Source of the DNA: Mesostigma viride
Taxonomy: Eukaryota; Streptophyta; Mesostigmatophyceae; Mesostigmatales; Mesostigmataceae
Assembly (NCBI GenBank): GCA_009746045.1
Contig: RPFO01000165.1
Location: 6,676,036 to 6,740,035, forward strand
Direction of reading: 5' to 3'
Length of the DNA stretch: 64,000 nucleotides
Part shown: positions 29,747-41,890 of the stretch, piece after piece
How positions within the stretch are numbered: position 1 is the first letter of the stretch
How the letters are laid out: each line of letters begins with the position of its first letter
Notes under the pieces: model-generated
Told to the model about the DNA's origin: nothing
The model's input: only the letters and a program-made list of their open reading frames with translations
The model's database searches: none
Made by a program: the position numbers and the translations under genes

Positions 29747-29944
29747 CCAAGCGAGACAACAACTACAAGAGCGTGAGGCTATCGCAACGGATGAGCAAGT
29801 CAACGTCGAAAAACAGCACCAAGATCAAGCACACGAAACTGACGATTACATCCCATTACGTCAACCCAAGCGCGCACGTGGGCCTACGGCGCTAAAAAAT
29901 ATGACACTCCACATCTCCATTTCAGGGGGGGCTCGCGATCTCGA
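29747..29944 (+). pseudogene. Rep exon, truncated after the first motif (copy 1)
   Basis: The frame is open from the acceptor through RQPKRARGPTALKNMTLHI to SISGGARDL, where the HUH domain should continue. At about 29944 the sequence jumps to LINE ORF1 sequence (ERLPACPITRPR). The HUH and tyrosine motifs are therefore missing in this copy. Confidence 0.75.
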
Positions 29945-30235
29945 GCGCCTACCGGCCTGCCCCATCACACGGCCAAGGCTGGCCCCCTCCAGTGGTCCTA
30001 CCTTCAGCGACATCACAGCCCGAGTTCGGTTCCTCTCTCGCCGCAAGAAGCTGGTGGACACCTCCTGGTCGCTTGACGACGACCTACGCCAGCCCAGCAG
30101 CAGCAACGCCGCGATCAGTGGCCCGACTACATCCGCCACAAGACCAACCCCGAGAAGCCCCAAGTGTACTGGCGGGGCGGGGACCTCTACGTCAACAAGA
30201 AACTGTGGAAGCCCCCCCGGGCTTCCCCGGGATAG
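29945..30235 (+). pseudogene. LINE ORF1 C-terminal fragment (copy 2)
   Basis: Corresponds to 21515-21807 with indels; the frame is lost. Joined directly to the truncated Rep exon on its left. Confidence 0.8.
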
Positions 30236-30606
30236 AGCACTCCAGCTAGTGTCTAGATGGGGGCAATCGATGATGGGATAGCTTAGGCATTACAGCACTT
30301 GAAACGATAATTAGCGCACAGCGTTATAGTACCTTCAATTAGCTCTGGCACCTTGTGGCCATCAGCTTGCGCCTAATTAGCCGACGTCTTTGAGCCCACC
30401 TTCACATTTGTAGCATAAGCTATGCGTCAGCCTACCTATGGTATTGCACTGGTTGTATTGCACCCACAGTGTTGCGCCCCGGCACCATGCCGTGGAGAGA
30501 GCGCTCTGTGGCCTGCCCACCTGCGGCAGTGAAGAGAAGCTAGGGCGCCTCTCCTCCTTCTCACTGTGTATATAGGGTTGAAGGTCCTTTACTCTGTATT
30601 GGCACC

Positions 30607-30641
30607 CACGTGACGCAGTCACGTGCTTATTAATTAAATTA
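30607..30641 (+). other. 3' stem-loop and (TTAA) tail (copy 2)
   Basis: The CACGTGACGCAGTCACGTG hairpin is intact at 30607-30625, with an altered tail TTAATTAAATTATTC. Confidence 0.65.
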
Positions 30642-31361
30642 TTCTTCAGGGTTATTCTCCCAGTTATCGGTTTTTCCTTATGTGCGTGCCTATCTCACCT
30701 TCGTAATCTATCATTCTCAATGAATATATATCGATGGATGTGTGTCCGATGGCATAACGTAACGATGGTTTACCAGGACATGGTTAGAGGTCGATCAGCC
30801 CTATGTTCGACCCGTAGTTCGGCCCACTACAGTAACGGAAATTAAGCGTGGAATATTCGCATGCCTGTTCCGGACCACAAGGGTCGGAACCAGCAGTGCC
30901 GACCTAGTGCACTGCTTGGCATATAGGTGTGCGAGGACGATGGACAAGACAGTCGTCTTCCAATCCGCCGACTCACACACCTCAGTTAATCTGAGCTACG
31001 AATATATTCCTTTTAAATACAATCGTGTTCGACACACAACCTTGTACAACTGCAATTGCAAGAATACAAGAAGGTAATTATTATAATGCTTCTGGGCCTA
31101 TACGCTGTGATGACAGCAAGTAGCCTATAGGATAGTGATCACCCTTCCTACTCAGGCAGGCAACAACCGGGACGATAGTCCCGTAGATAGAAACGATCTT
31201 TCCCAACGTGTCTGGCCGATTGGCTTGGACGTTACAACGAGGTTGCATATAGCTCGAGGCTAACGAGGCAACGAGTGTCTTCACACACGAGCCTTGGTCG
31301 TCACGGCGAGTGGCGAGCCTATCGAGGGTCGTAGGCCTGGTGTGAGGATAAACTTAGGTTG

Positions 31362-31850
31362 CTAGCCAGCAGCTAGGGTCATTCCAGCCAGCAAGACCAG
31401 GAGCTCACAAGCTCTGCTGACGATTGCTGTGCAAGTTCCAGTACCGAAGTATACACCGGGACTGCCGTACCACCCGTAGTCCATGCAGACAGGCCTGACG
31501 GTCGTTAGGGCCCCAAAAGTGACCAAGTCCTGTGAGGGACGTTGGAAGTGGCAGTTGACAGCAACCATCCCGCTAATATCCCGCAAAAAGGCAGAAAACA
31601 GGGAGTGTTTGTCGTTCTTATAGCAGCCGTGCTGGCAGGCGCAAAGCGACTGCCAGCAGTGCCCACGGGGAGCGTGGCGTTTGGCGTCGGCAGCATAACC
31701 AAGAAGTGGCGGGCCGGGGTAGCCCGGCCCTCAAGGCTATGCAATTAGTCCTCGAAGAACTTCTGGCGTTCCAACTCAGGTAGACCACTATGGGTGGCAT
31801 GCGTAACCCCCCAAACCGTGAGGTGGTGTTTAGAGCGCCCCTCAACTGAG
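31362..31850 (-). pseudogene. APE endonuclease C-terminal half (copy 2)
   Basis: Counterpart of 22929-23430. LERQKFFED, HSLEGRATPARHFLVML and MVAVNCHFQRPSQDLVTFG are readable in shifting frames because of single-base indels. Confidence 0.6.
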
Positions 31851-33431
31851 GTGAAATGTGCCACCATAAGGCGGGGGTTAGAAACTGTAGCGTGCTGAGG
31901 CTGGCAGCTGCAGAGGGGGGACACCCCCCCTAAAATCGTACATGAGCCGTACTCCAGAGTTTGGCCTACCGCGCCGCCCGGCGCCAGCCAAAGTGAAAAA
32001 TGGCTGAGTGCGGCTCTGTCAGCCAAAAGGCTGCGCCGGATCGATTTGGAAGTGTGCTACGTGCTACGTGGCTTGTACGACACGTGGCGCTTTTTGTAGA
32101 ATCTCTTAGTAGAAGCTTTAGTAAGCAATAGTATTAGAATATTCCCAAGTAGAAGAAATTTAATATGATTACATTTGTACTGCAGTGCTCCGCTTCAGGC
32201 TGGTTGTTGGTGCAACGGTGGTCTGCAACTCAAGAATGACGTCAAGCCGGCCGCGGAAATTCGATGCTACTGCCTGACGCCCCGATAGTACCACCGATAC
32301 TAAATATATCCGGCCTCGGCCACTTAGTATAGATAGATTCTCTGCTGCCCATGTGCGGCGTGGGACACAACACAACAACAAACTGCATGCCTGACGCCAA
32401 GGTCCGGTGTCAGAATCAACAACAACAACCTGACGCCTGCCCTAAAAGTTGATACGTCTTCCTAGAAACAACCAATACTTGGTAAGTTTCAGCGTAAGAA
32501 GTTGTAAGTACAGCAGGGCCAAAGCGGACTCCTGCACTTAAAATCAAACGCCTGACCAAGCTAGCGGGGTCACCAGAGCGCACTCCTTTCCTAAAACCAG
32601 CGGCCGGACCGGCGGGAGGAGTTAGCTCCACGAAATTTTCTTCGCGCCGCCCTAAAAATTTCGACTGGAGTACACTCCGTCGCAAAAATTTCTGCCGCCG
32701 GACACATTTTTTTTCGTTTTGAGTCCGCTCCAAGTCCGGAGGTTTCCGCGCCGGACACAGAAGTGAGTGTGCTGTTTTGGCTGAGGTCCCCCCTCCTGCA
32801 GCTGCCACTCGCGCGAACACAAAAGGCCAACACCACCTTGCCTGGCGTCCCACTGCCACGAAGTAAAAACGCCAAACGCCTGCCAGGCGATCAGTGCGCA
32901 CCGTGCCAAATGGCACAGTGCGACGATGCTCCTGCACGCCTAGATAGACACACAATGTGAAATGCAAAAGGCAACGAGCTCCTCCACCCGGTAGCTATGG
33001 TCGCTATCTGCTAGCAATGTGCGTAACGTTGAAAGTTGCGAGGGCCAAGGATGCCTGCTGCATGGCCAACAGGGGAAGAACGCGATGGGAGATGGGGTGG
33101 ATGCAGCGGAAGGCGGGCGGTGGGATGGAACGGAGGGGAGGGAGGGGATGGAATAGTGCTTTTCATCGCATGGAGCTTGTCCTGCAGGCGAAGGATGCGA
33201 GGCCTGCCGCCTGCTCTGGGTATTCGGGGATGAGTGCGCAAGTTACGCAGAGGCGTAGAAAAATCTAGCATGCGTTGTGTGTTGCTAATCTTACTGCTGA
33301 GAGCTGTCCGGGTCCGAGATACCGGCACCACCAATGTGTCTCTGTCGACTAGGCCGATGCATGGTAGTGGAACGGGGACTATTTAGAGGCTGTCCGAAGA
33401 AGCCTGTTAGCCGCGAGCCGACGAGTTAGGG

Positions 33432-34670
33432 TTGTCTACCTACTGGGAACCACCGGGGGCAGCACGTTTCTTAGACTCACCACGAGACCTCTACACCTGG
33501 GGTGTTAACTCAACACCGTCAAAGAAGGCAGCAGAAGCGCCATCCGACTTCAGGCGCATCTGCACACGCTTCCCCCCAGTACGTACCCCTTCCTCTTCTC
33601 CACGACCTTCTCGTGATTCCAAAGCTTGCTGCTTGCCGCCAGCTGTGCGCAGGGGTGTAGTCCTCGTCCATGCTGATAAGGGTGTCCTTGAGCAGGTGAC
33701 AGGCGCCCATGACCCGTTTCTGGTCGTTCATGGTGGCCATGGTGACCAGAACCAAGCCAGCTGCATGGGCCTGGCAGGCGAATGGCCCTGTCAATGGTCA
33801 CGATGGCGCAGCATGCAGCACCCCCAAGAGTGCGGGGCCCCGCAAGGCCTCGGTAAGTGCTTTTGCGGTGTCATGCTTTTCCTTCTCAAAATTCTTGAGA
33901 ATGATATTGCATTGTCTGAGCTGAGCCACATTCTGTGACGCGACTGCAATGGCAGCCGTCTTAGCCGCCTGGGCGACTATGGCATCCAAGTTCTTGCCCG
34001 CCACGTCCGCGAACGTGACCCGCTTGGGGGGGAGGTGGCCATGGCGCCTTTGATTCCAGCAAGGTGGCTTGGGTTGCAGCAGAGGCAGCAGCCATAGACT
34101 TGGCTCACCTTGTGCACACAGAGGTGAGCGACTGCTGCATGCCACGCAGCAGCGCAGTGGGGTTCGGCTGCGCCGGCAGGGGTGTTTGGTGTCGGCCGCG
34201 GCGTCGGATGCGTAAGCAATGGTCGCCAGCGGGTTGCAGAGTCAGGGCAGCATGTTAAGAGGCAGGAGTGCGTTGTGCACAGGTCGTTCGTCCATCGCAG
34301 CCACTCCCGCGGGCCGTCAGGCACAGCCCGCGCTGGTGTTGGGATGGCGGAATCATGGTGTCGTCGGCGCCGTATCGGAAATATTTTGAGGATTGTTGCA
34401 CGTCAGCGAGCGAATGAGAAAAATGCCGCAAGGTCGGCCGGTTGAGGCGGGTTCCGAGGCTTGTATATTTGGTTAAATCAGACGGTGAAGGCGGTGGGGT
34501 GCCGCACCTGCGCGGTGTTAGCCTCGGCGTCCATGGAAGTGGCTTCCGTGGTGCGAGGTTTCTTGTGAGCGGCGGTAGCAGTGTCGGCGGAATGGCTGGC
34601 GTCCTCAAGAAGGTCGTCGATGGCATGGGTTTCCTGGGCGGCAGGCTGTTGTTTGGGCCTCCATAGCTGC
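33432..34670 (-). pseudogene. LINE ORF1 (copy 2)
   Basis: Counterpart of 25032-26317 with additional frame changes. RQCNIILKNFEKEKHDTAKAL and TLISMDEDYTPA are recognisable. Confidence 0.55.
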
Positions 34671-35876
34671 GAGTAATATTACAGATGCTATGTCGGGCCG
34701 GGTCGCAGGTGTGCTATTCACGGGTGGAATGCGCGCATATCGAGTCGAAAATAGCGATATCTGCTGGGCAGGCCGATGTCGACAGCGTTCTAAATCGGCG
34801 GGCGATAGCTGCAGGAATTATACCAGCAATGTTCGTCATCAACAGACGAGTCGAATGCACTAAACCGCGACTAATTTCATGGCCTGAGTCGAAAGTTATG
34901 AGCATTCTCGGCAGCCATAGCTCGGCATATTTCCGCGGGCCATAGCATGGGAGTATATGATTGCCACGAAGTTATGTTCTTAATTGATTGGTGAGTTAAT
35001 TTAATCTGGAGTCCAGACTGAATGGACCAGTTACTAGGATACCTTTGGGGGAAAGTACGGCGAACGTACACCATTAATTAATTAATTAATTATCAACATC
35101 ACTCCGTTGGGAGTAGATGTAGCACATAGCCCTGAGAAGGGGCATATGGCTTTTAATACATTCTAGGCTACTTCATGCAAGGGTGGAATGTAAGCTACCC
35201 CTGCTCTAGGTGCAGCCAGGGCAGCCGCACCCGCCGCATGGTCGATCACGCTATGCCCGGGTAAGGGGGGAGCATGCCTGTGAGGGGGAAGATCATCATG
35301 GCATAACAAAAACTAGAGCGTGGCATCTTCAACGTACACCATGCGTCCAGGCATAGTTGTCTCACTTCGTACACCGCCACTTGGCGGCGTTGTGATGATG
35401 TATGCCCCGTGTGTCTGATTTATTAGGCAGCGTAGACTACAGAACGTTCTTTTGCTGGCAATCTAGCTCGTACTAATCAGGTTGATACAGATGAGGGCCC
35501 TGCTGGTTCCTTGCGGACTGGCCAGCCCGGAAGATTAATCTTCTTACATGGTCAGGCCCTGCCAGGGTTAGGCGCCGTGGTGGCCAACATCGGACATACC
35601 TGGTACGTTGTCCTCCATGATACCGCGACATGATTTTAGCTGACATGCAGAGCAAAGACGCTGTTGGCGTATCCGCTCAACCCCTCTTACTCATATATGG
35701 TCAGATATGCAGGACAAGCAGCATTGGGCGGACATTGTCAATATGACTACGACCCCCCAACTGGGGGCCTTAAGGAAATATAAAAAGCATGGTAGGCATA
35801 TTTGCGTGCAAGATTAGCTGGAGGCATCACTTGAGGCCCATATTTTAGACTAGCTGTTGACATACATGTACACCCC

Positions 35877-37167
35877 ACTTTGGTGCGGCTTGCCGCGGAA
35901 GGCCATGACGAGCGCATTCAGGCCGCCTTGCAGGTGCTCCTCCCCGGCCCTAGCCTGCCAGCTCACTCCATGCGCTTGGCCACCCTCCCCTGCCGCATGG
36001 GCGGGTGTGGGCTCACCCGCGCCGCCCGCCTGAGTCGCCCCTGCCGCCTTCCTTGGCTCTGTTGCTCAGGCCTGGGCGGAGATCCGCCGGTTGGTCCCCA
36101 GGCGCCGTCAGCGCCATTCCCGACTTGGTCACCCCATCCCCCTTCCCCTTTGTGCAGGCTGTGCAGGATTCTTACCTCGAGATCCAGCAGGCTTGCAACC
36201 TCGTCCGCCCCGCTCAGGCCGTCCACCGTCGCCTGCCCCGGGGCACGCCCGGCGTGTTCACTGTTGTCAGTCCTAGTGTCTTCCCTGCCTGCGTTCATGA
36301 AAAACAACAAAAGACCTACGCGGGTATACTACACTGTGCCGACTGGATGGGTCTGCATGCGAGCTTGAACGATCAGGGGAAGGCTTGGCTTCACTCCGTT
36401 TCCCTTGAGGGGAGCGTGGGGTCCGCATTCCTGCGCGCCCTCCCCATGAGCCCTTTGTTCATGCACGCTGGTTCCGGCCCTTTACGCCATCGCTCTCCGC
36501 CACCAGCTCTTTGCCCCGCAACCTCTCATCACGGCGGGTGCGTCCTGCGGCAGCTGCGGGCTTGCTCTGGATACTACTGGGACGCACTACATCGCGTGCA
36601 TGGGTGGCCAGCAGAACCAGAACTGGTTCCTCTATCTCCATACCGCTCTCCTCCGGGCGGGTGGGTGCCATGGTTCGGTCGGTCTTTCCCCACTCCACCA
36701 TCAAGTGCGAGGACGCGGATGGGGCCGCCCTCTACTCACCCAACCACCGCCCCGACATTACCGTGCTTGACTACGACGGGCAGGGTTGCCACCTGCTCAT
36801 CGATGTCTCCGTGGCTCGGCCGCTTTCCGGTCGCCACATCCTCCGGGCGGCTGTGGATGCCGGCGCTGCTGCCGCTGTGGCTGAGCGCGACAAGTTTGCC
36901 TCCTACGGCAATGTGGGGCCCCACCGGGTCATCCCCTTTGTCCTTGAGGAGTTCGGGGCCATGGGCCCCAAGACAGCGGAGTTTGTCCACGAGTGCTGCC
37001 AGCGCCGTGAAGACCGCCTCGACCTCGAGGGTCAGACCGCCCCGTGGTCGGCCCGCACGTGGTCCTCGTATTGGCGGCAGCGCCTGTCACTCGCCCTCAC
37101 TCGCACCGTGGCTGATGTGTTATTCCGCCGCACCCGGGCCGACTTTGTCGCGACCCATGCGGTCTAG
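35877..37167 (+). pseudogene. RLE LINE 3' coding part (copy 3)
   Basis: Begins inside the RT thumb (equivalent of 19031), so zinc finger and RT core are absent. Relative to copy 1 it has several small indels up to about 36670 (for example ATGCACGC for ACAC near 36460). From there to the stop it is almost identical, including the RLE core. The junction with TACATGTACA at about 35872 is the left end of copy 3. Confidence 0.8.
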
Positions 37168-37304
37168 ATCCCTTCCAGGCCTGCATGGTGGGCCGGCAGC
37201 GCTGTTGCTGCGTGTAGTTTTGTGCTGTATAGTTAGTTGTACCTTGTGCCGCTGGCGTGATCCTTGGATGTCTGTGTCAGATTACTATTAATTTCTTCAG
37301 GGTT

Positions 37305-38665
37305 GGTTAAACCTTTTTGCGCTGATCGAAGCTCTCCCCCCCGGTCTGCCTCCCTCGACGCAGTGCTCTACGCCAAATTCGTCGCCCATTCCCAAGAAAA
37401 CCCGAACTTCCCATACCAAATGGGACGTCCGCCGCTTCGGCGCCGGCCAGCGGGATTTTTGCATCTTGGAAATCTTTACGCTCACGAAGGAACAATGTGA
37501 CGATGTTATCAAGTTCCTGGCCCGCCATGACGAACTTTTCCTGCCTACCCCTGGCGACAAGGTCACCAAGCCCGCCTGGGAATGGCTGCTTCAAGAACCG
37601 GAGGCGTACTTGAAGGCAGTCATCATGTGCAGCTACCTGCGCTGCGACGCCCACGACATCACCCAGATTGGCTACGCTGGCCTCAGGAGCCTCCTGCATG
37701 AGCGCAGACGGGCAGCCACAGCAGCTGCAGCATCCCCGCAGAGCAGCACCTCCCCCAGCACGGACTCCATCCGAGCTGCAGTGGCGGAGCAGCTGGCGCC
37801 GATGGCTGAGCAGCTCGCCGCCCTGAACGCGCCTGACGGCCCACTCAACACTCTCTCGGCCAAGGTCAACAACATTGAAGCCAGAGTCGCCCTTAAGCTC
37901 CAGCCTCAGTTTACTGCTACGCAAGAGCACATTGCCACCAAAGTTTCCGAGGCCACAGCCACTGTGACCACCCGCCTTAACCAGGTGGAAGGCCGAGTCG
38001 GCCAAGGCACCGTGAAACTTGAGGCAGTTGCCGCCAAGGTAGACGCCCTGGCCACGCAGGTCCCCGAGATCGCCGAGCGAACGGCCACCATCGCCGCCCA
38101 ACCTGCTGGTAGGGCTAGTGATGACCCCTCGACTCGCGCCTCCTGGGCGGACCTGCTCAAGAGCCAGGCATCCTCTACCACGACCGCCATCACCACCAAG
38201 CTCCAGGAGCTGGAAGACACGCGCCGCGAGGCCGCTGACCGCGACCGTCGCCGCTGCCGGGTCATCCTCAGGCGCTTCGACATGCTGCCGGAGGAGACCC
38301 CAGACTCTCTTCTCGACGAGCTGAAGAAACAGCTCTTGGCGCGCATGCAGCTGCCAGGTGCGATACTGCAGGGCGCCTACCGCCTGCCCCATCCACGGGC
38401 CAAGGCTGGGCCCCCTCCAGTGGTCCTCACCTTCAGCGACATCACAGCCCGAGTTCGGTTCCTCTCTCGCCGCAAGAAGCTGGTGGACACCTCCTGGTCG
38501 CTTGACGACGACCTGACGCCAGCCCAGCAGCAGCAACGCCGCGATCAGTGGCCCGACTACATCCGCCACAAGACCAACCCCGAGAAGCCCCAAGTGTACT
38601 GGCGGGGCGGGGACCTCTACGTCAACAAGAAACTGTGGAAGCCCCCCCGGGCTTCCCCGGGATAG
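37305..38665 (+). CDS. LINE ORF1-like protein, N-terminus missing (copy 3)
   Basis: Encodes the same protein as 20447-21807 with no change in the C-terminal 399 residues. Coiled-coil middle, RRM-like C-terminal unit and SLDDDLTPA block as described there. It lacks an initiation codon. Confidence 0.75.
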
Positions 38666-39070
38666 AGCACTCCAGCTAGTTGTCTAGATGGGGGCAATCG
38701 ATGATGGGATAGCTTAGGCATTACAGCACTTGAAACGATATTAGCGCACAGCGTTATAGTACCTTCAATTAGCTCTGGCACCTTGTGGCCATCAGCTTGC
38801 GCCTTAATTAGCCGACGTCTTGAGCCCACCTCACATTTGTAGCATAAGCTATGCGTCAGCCTACCTATGGTATTGCACTGGTTGTATTGCACCCACAGTG
38901 TTGCGCCCCGGCACCATGCCGTGGAGAGAGCGCTCTGTGGCCTGCCCACCTGCGGCAGTGAGAGAAGCTAGGGCGCCCTCCCTCCTTCTCACTGTGTATA
39001 TAGGGTTGAAGGTTCCTTTACTCTGTATTGGCACCCACGTGACGCAGTCACGTGCTTATTAATTAATTAA
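37305..39070 (+). mobile_element. ORF1-only insertion (copy 3)
   Basis: Counterpart of 20447-22212 at an offset of 16,858 bp, with the same TTCTTCAGGGTT duplications at 37293-37304 and 39071-39082, the hairpin at 39036-39054 and the tail. Because the duplications match too, this is a duplicated insertion and not a second integration event. Confidence 0.85.
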
Positions 39071-39153
39071 TTCTTCAGGGTTATTCTCCCAGTTATCGGG
39101 TTTTTCCTTATGTTGCGTGCCTATCTCACCTTCGTAATCTATCATTCTCAATG

Positions 39154-39786
39154 AATATATATCGATGGATGTGTGTCCGATGGCATAACGTAACGATGGT
39201 TACCACGGACATGGTTAGAGGTCGATCAGCCCTATGTTCGACCCGTAGTTCGGCCCACTACAGTAACGGAAATTAAGCGTGGAATATTCGCATGCCTGTT
39301 CCGGACCACAAGGGTCGGAACAGCAGTGCCGACCTAGTGGCACTGCTTGGCATATAGGTGTGCGAGGACGATGGACAAGACAGTCGTCTTCCAATCCGCC
39401 GACTCACACACCTCAGTTAATCTGAGCTACGAATATATTCCTTTTAATACAATCGTGTTCGACACACAACCTTGTACAACTGCAATTGCAAGAATACAAG
39501 AAGGTAATTATTATAATGCTTCTGGGCCTATACGCTGTGATGACAGCAAGTAGCCTATAGGATAGTGATCACCCTTCCTACTCAGGCAGGCAACAAACCG
39601 GGACGATAGTCCCGTAGATAGAAACGATCTTTCCCAACGTGTCTGGCCGATTGGCTTGGCACGTTACAACGAGGTTGCATATAGCTCGAGGCTCAACGAG
39701 GCAACGAGTGTCTTCACACACGAGCCTTGGTCGTCACGGCGAGTGGCGAGCCTATCGAGGGTCGTAGGCCTGGTGTGAGGATAAAC
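39154..39786. other. Hairpin-rich non-coding segment (copy 3)
   Basis: Identical to 22296-22928, including the paired hairpins (39298-39347). The 9-bp stem broken by one base in copy 2 is intact here. Confidence 0.5.
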
Positions 39787-40289
39787 TTAGGTTGCTAGCC
39801 AGCAGCCTAGGGTCATTCCAGCCAGCAAGACCAGGAGCTCACAAGCTCTGCTGACGAGTTGCTGTGCAAGTTCCAGTACCGAAGTATACACCGGGACTGC
39901 CGTACCACCACGTAGTCCATGCAGACAGGCCTGACGGTCGTTAGGGCCCCCAAAAGTGACCAAGTCCTGTGAGGGACGTTGGAAGTGGCAGTTGACAGCA
40001 ACCATCCCGCTAATAATCCCGCAAAAAGGCAGAAAACAGGGGAGTGTTGTCGTTCATTATAGCAGCCGTGCTGGCAGGCGCAAAGCGACTGCCAGCAGTG
40101 CCCACGGGGAGCGTGGCGTTGGCGTCGAGCAGCATAACCAAGAAGTGGCGGGCCGGGGTAGCCCGGCCCTCAAGGCTATGCAATTAGTCCTCGAAGAACT
40201 TCTGGCGTTCCAACTCAGGTAGACCACTATGGGGTGCATGCGTAACCCACCCCAACCGTGAGGTGGTGTTTAGAGCGCCCCTCAACTGA
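39787..40289 (-). pseudogene. APE endonuclease C-terminal half (copy 3)
   Basis: Same as 22929-23430; followed on the right by the 870-bp interruption with inverted-repeat ends (40343-41254). Confidence 0.65.
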
Positions 40290-41199
40290 GGTGAAATGTG
40301 CCACCATAAGGCGTGGGGTTAGAAACTGTAGCGTGCTGAGGCTGGCAGCTGCAGGAGGGGGGACACCCCCCCTAAAATCGTACATGAGCGTACTCCAGAG
40401 TTTGGCCTACCGCGCCGCCCGGCGCCAGCCAAAGTGAAAAATGGCTGAGTGCGGCTCTGTCAGCCAAAAGGCTGCGCCGGATCGATTTGGAAGTGTGCTA
40501 CGTGCTACGTGGCTTGTACGACACGTGGCGCTTTTTGTAGAATCTCTTAGTAGAAGCTCTTAGTAAGCAATAGTATTAGAATATTCTCCAAGTAGAAGAA
40601 TTTAATGATGATTACATTTGTACTGCAGTGCTCCGGCTTCAGGCTGGTTGTTGGTGCAACGGTGGTCTGCAACTCAAGAATGACGTCAAGCCGGCCGGCG
40701 GAAATTCGATGCCTACTGCCTGACGCCCCGATAGTACCACCGATACTAAATATATCCGGCCCTCGGCCACTTAGTATAGATAGATTCTCTGCTGCCCATG
40801 TGCGGCGTGGGACACAACAACAACAACAACTGCATGCCTGACGCCAGGTCCGGTGTCAGAATCAACAACAACAACCTGACGCCTGCCTAAAAGTTGATAC
40901 GTCTTCCTAGAAACAACCAATACTTGGTAAGTTCTCAGCGTAAGAAGTTGTAAGTACAGCAGGGCCAAAGCGGACTCCTGCACTTAAAATCAAACGCCTG
41001 ACCAAGCTAGCGGGGTCACCAGAGCGCACTCCTTTCCTAAAACCAGGGGCCGGACCGGCGGGAGGAGTTAGCTCCACGAAATTTTTCTTCGCGCCGCCCT
41101 AAAAATTTCGACTGGAGTACACTCCGTCGCAAAAATTCTGCCGCCGGACACATTTTTTCCCGTTTTTGGAGTCCGCTCCAAGTCCGGAGGTTCCGCGCC

Positions 41200-41618
41200 G
41201 GACACACGAGTGAGTGTGCTGTTTTGGCTGGATGTCCCCCCTCCTGCAGCTGCCACTGCGGCGAACACAAAAGGCCAACACCACCTTGGCCTGGCGTCCC
41301 ACTGCCAGCGAAGTAAAAACGCCAAACGCCTGCCAGGCGATCAGTGCGCACCGTGCCAAATGGCACAGTGCGACGATGCTCCTGCACGCCTAGAATAGAC
41401 ACACGATGTGAAATGCAAAAGGCAACGAGCTCCTCCACCCGGTAGCTATGGTCGCTATCTGCTAGCAATGTGCGTACGTTGAAAGTTGCGAGGGCCAAGG
41501 ATGCCTGCTGCATGGCCCAACAGGGGAGAACGCGATGGGAGATGGGGGTGGATGCAGCGGAAGGCGGGGGTGGGGATGGAACGGAGGGGAGGGAGGGGGA
41601 TGGAATAGTGCTTTTCAT
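41200..41618 (-). pseudogene. APE endonuclease N-terminal half (copy 3)
   Basis: Same as 24340-24759 apart from one extra C at about 41236, which alters the frame at its very end. ATFNVRTLLAD and ILGVQEHRRTV are intact. Confidence 0.7.
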
Positions 41619-41890
41619 CGCATGGAGCTTGTCCTGCAGGCGAAGGATGCGAGCCTGCCGCCTGCTCTGGGTATTCGGGGATGAGTGCGCAAGTTACGCA
41701 GAGGCGTAGAAAATCTAGCATGCGTTGTGTGTTGCTAATCTTACTGCTGAGAGCTGTTCGGGTCCGAGATACCGGCACCACCATGTGTCTCTGTCGACTA
41801 GGCCGATGCATGGTAGTGGAACGGGGGACTATTTAGAGGCTGTCCCCGAAGAAGCCTGTTAGCCGCGAGCCGACGAGTAGGGTTGTCTAC

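Larger units (their letters stand above)
29945..35872 (+). other. Partial, indel-rich duplicate of 21515-27470
   Basis: Follows copy 1 at an initial offset of 8,430 bp, from the ORF1 C-terminus through the 3' UTR, RLE LINE end, hairpins, split APE domain, minus-strand ORF1 and the second hairpin, to GTTGACATACATGTACA. Single-base gains and losses are frequent relative to copies 1 and 3, which agree with each other. The ORFs here are correspondingly broken: APE about 31362-31850 and 32760-33210 minus, ORF1 about 33432-34670 minus. It carries no Replitron segment. Its quality suggests an unpolished gap fill as much as a decayed duplicate. Confidence 0.8.
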
